The translations under genes and the position numbers were made by a program. The notes under the pieces were generated by a model that was given only the letters and a program-made list of their open reading frames with translations, had not been told where the DNA came from and did no database searches. Positions 14,900-15,206 of a DNA stretch of 15,206 nucleotides are shown here, piece by piece; the stretch's first letter is position 1, and every line of letters begins with the position of its first letter. Source of the DNA: Bacteroidales bacterium (GTDB lineage Bacteria > Bacteroidota > Bacteroidia > Bacteroidales > UBA12077); NCBI GenBank assembly GCA_030156305.1, contig JASGMZ010000043.1, forward strand, positions 1 to 15,206, read 5' to 3'.

Positions 14900-15117
14900 T
14901 TATCAAATTCTTTATCAAGTTCGGCTTGCTCAATGAATAATCCTTGCTCAATTTCTTTTTTAGATTCCATTATTTCTTCTCTTTGCTCTTGTGTCAAAGA
15001 AATAATTTTAGATTTTGTTTTACTATCAAGAATTGTTTTAAGCGCTTTCAAGAAAGAAACATCATCAATCTCGGCTATTCTATGTATCAATAATTTCTTT
15101 AAATCAATTGCACTCAT
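14881..15117 (-). CDS. Antitoxin partner of the RelE/ParE toxin
   Basis: A 78-residue small acidic/basic helical protein, the expected antitoxin. The N-terminal part LKKLLIHRIAEIDDVSFLKALKTILDS (6-32) and the TQEQREEIMESKKEIEQG segment (42-59) match the short antitoxins that precede ParE/RelE toxins in Bacteroidota. The C-terminal FIEQAELDKEFDKWLSAR probably wraps the toxin. It has no clear ribbon-helix-helix motif, so DNA binding and autoregulation are uncertain. It lies first in the operon and overlaps the toxin gene by 19 bases. A leader of about 80 bases separates it from the right boundary repeat. Confidence 0.82.
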   Translation of the reverse strand: MSAIDLKKLLIHRIAEIDDVSFLKALKTILDSKTKSKIISLTQEQREEIMESKKEIEQGLFIEQAELDKEFDKWLSAR

Positions 15118-15137
15118 AATATCTATATTTTATTTAG

Positions 15138-15173
15138 TAAAGATATAAGAAATTCAATTAAAAAGCGTTCAAA
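15138..15173 (-). promoter_or_regulatory. Weak candidate promoter of the toxin-antitoxin operon
   Basis: On the minus strand TTTG (15173-15170) is followed after 24 bases by TATCTTTA (15145-15138), which deviates from the Bacteroidota -7 element TAnnTTTG in its last base; the spacer is one base over the usual range. Transcription would start about 15-20 bases ahead of the antitoxin ATG. It lies inside the bracketed unit, so the unit would carry its own promoter. Confidence 0.3.
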
Positions 15174-15185
15174 GTCAAGCGAGTT

Positions 15186-15204
15186 TTCAACAATTATTGC
15201 TAAC
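15186..15204 (+). repeat. 19-base boundary repeat, right copy
   Basis: TTCAACAATTATTGCTAAC is the inverted partner of 14581-14599 with two mismatches. Read on the minus strand it starts GTTAGCA, the form expected of the upstream R' site at which a cassette would begin. The 9-base string TTTTCAACA at 15184-15192 also occurs at 14431-14439, near the other outer boundary, in the same orientation. The window ends two bases later, so the flank cannot be inspected. Confidence 0.7.
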
Positions 15205-15206
15205 TA

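Noticed and set aside
14750..15148. A 132-codon plus-strand frame over the toxin-antitoxin genes
   Set aside because: Antisense to two recognisable overlapping genes; its translation is only the Ser/Leu/Ile-rich string typical of AT-rich shadows.
1..15206. CRISPR arrays, rRNA or tRNA genes, prophage genes, transposases, integrase
   Set aside because: No regularly spaced direct repeats, no tRNA-like or rRNA-like sequence and no such protein motifs were seen on either strand.

Overview
The window reads as an AT-rich chromosomal segment of a Bacteroidota bacterium, most likely an environmental member of the Bacteroidales/Marinilabiliales type. The evidence is the combination of a FecR/ECF-sigma pair carrying a DUF4974-type C-terminus, a Bacteroidota-style MltG (ASIVDEET signature), promoters resembling TTTG-N-TAnnTTTG, near-absence of Shine-Dalgarno sequences, many secreted proteins with short MKK-type signal peptides ending in AQ or SQ, and a RelE/ParE toxin with the WDxRQNP ending. 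Placement below phylum is inference.

Layout. (1) 1-147: noncoding, with an imperfect palindromic unit of the intergenic-repeat type. (2) 148-2991, minus strand: a signalling cluster. It holds a SiaC-like (DUF1987) phosphoprotein, a decayed or internally deleted small secreted protein resembling DUF4476, a stand-alone receiver protein, and a PAS / coiled-coil / PP2C (SpoIIE-type) phosphatase / receiver hybrid whose start overlaps the receiver gene stop by 4 bases (ATGA). By analogy with the Pseudomonas SiaABCD system, the PP2C protein may dephosphorylate the SiaC-like protein; no SiaB-type kinase is visible. (3) 3204-4250, plus strand: mltG, convergent with the next block. (4) 4253-6629, minus strand: ECF sigma factor, FecR-like anti-sigma factor and a secreted TonB-C-terminal-domain protein, an operon without the usual SusC/SusD target. 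(5) 6682-7794, minus: a GT4-like glycosyltransferase, divergent from murB (7871-8884, plus). (6) 8965-11975, minus: a nitroreductase and an overlapping SDR-type NAD(P)-binding protein, then gamma-glutamyltransferase with its own strong terminator. (7) 12138-14393: an unrecognised secreted or envelope protein (minus) divergent from a secreted PA/M28 metallopeptidase (plus), the latter followed by a good intrinsic terminator. (8) 14452-15206: a type II toxin-antitoxin pair on the minus strand, packed between GTTAGCA-type boundary repeats. Just downstream of the toxin stop is a 136-base imperfect inverted repeat arranged like an integron attC site.

The two parts most worth attention are the Sia-like partner module with its unusual hybrid phosphatase (2) and the toxin-antitoxin unit that looks like an integron cassette (8). 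The remainder is ordinary cell-wall (mltG, murB), envelope and housekeeping content. All family names here were assigned by reading motifs, with no database search.
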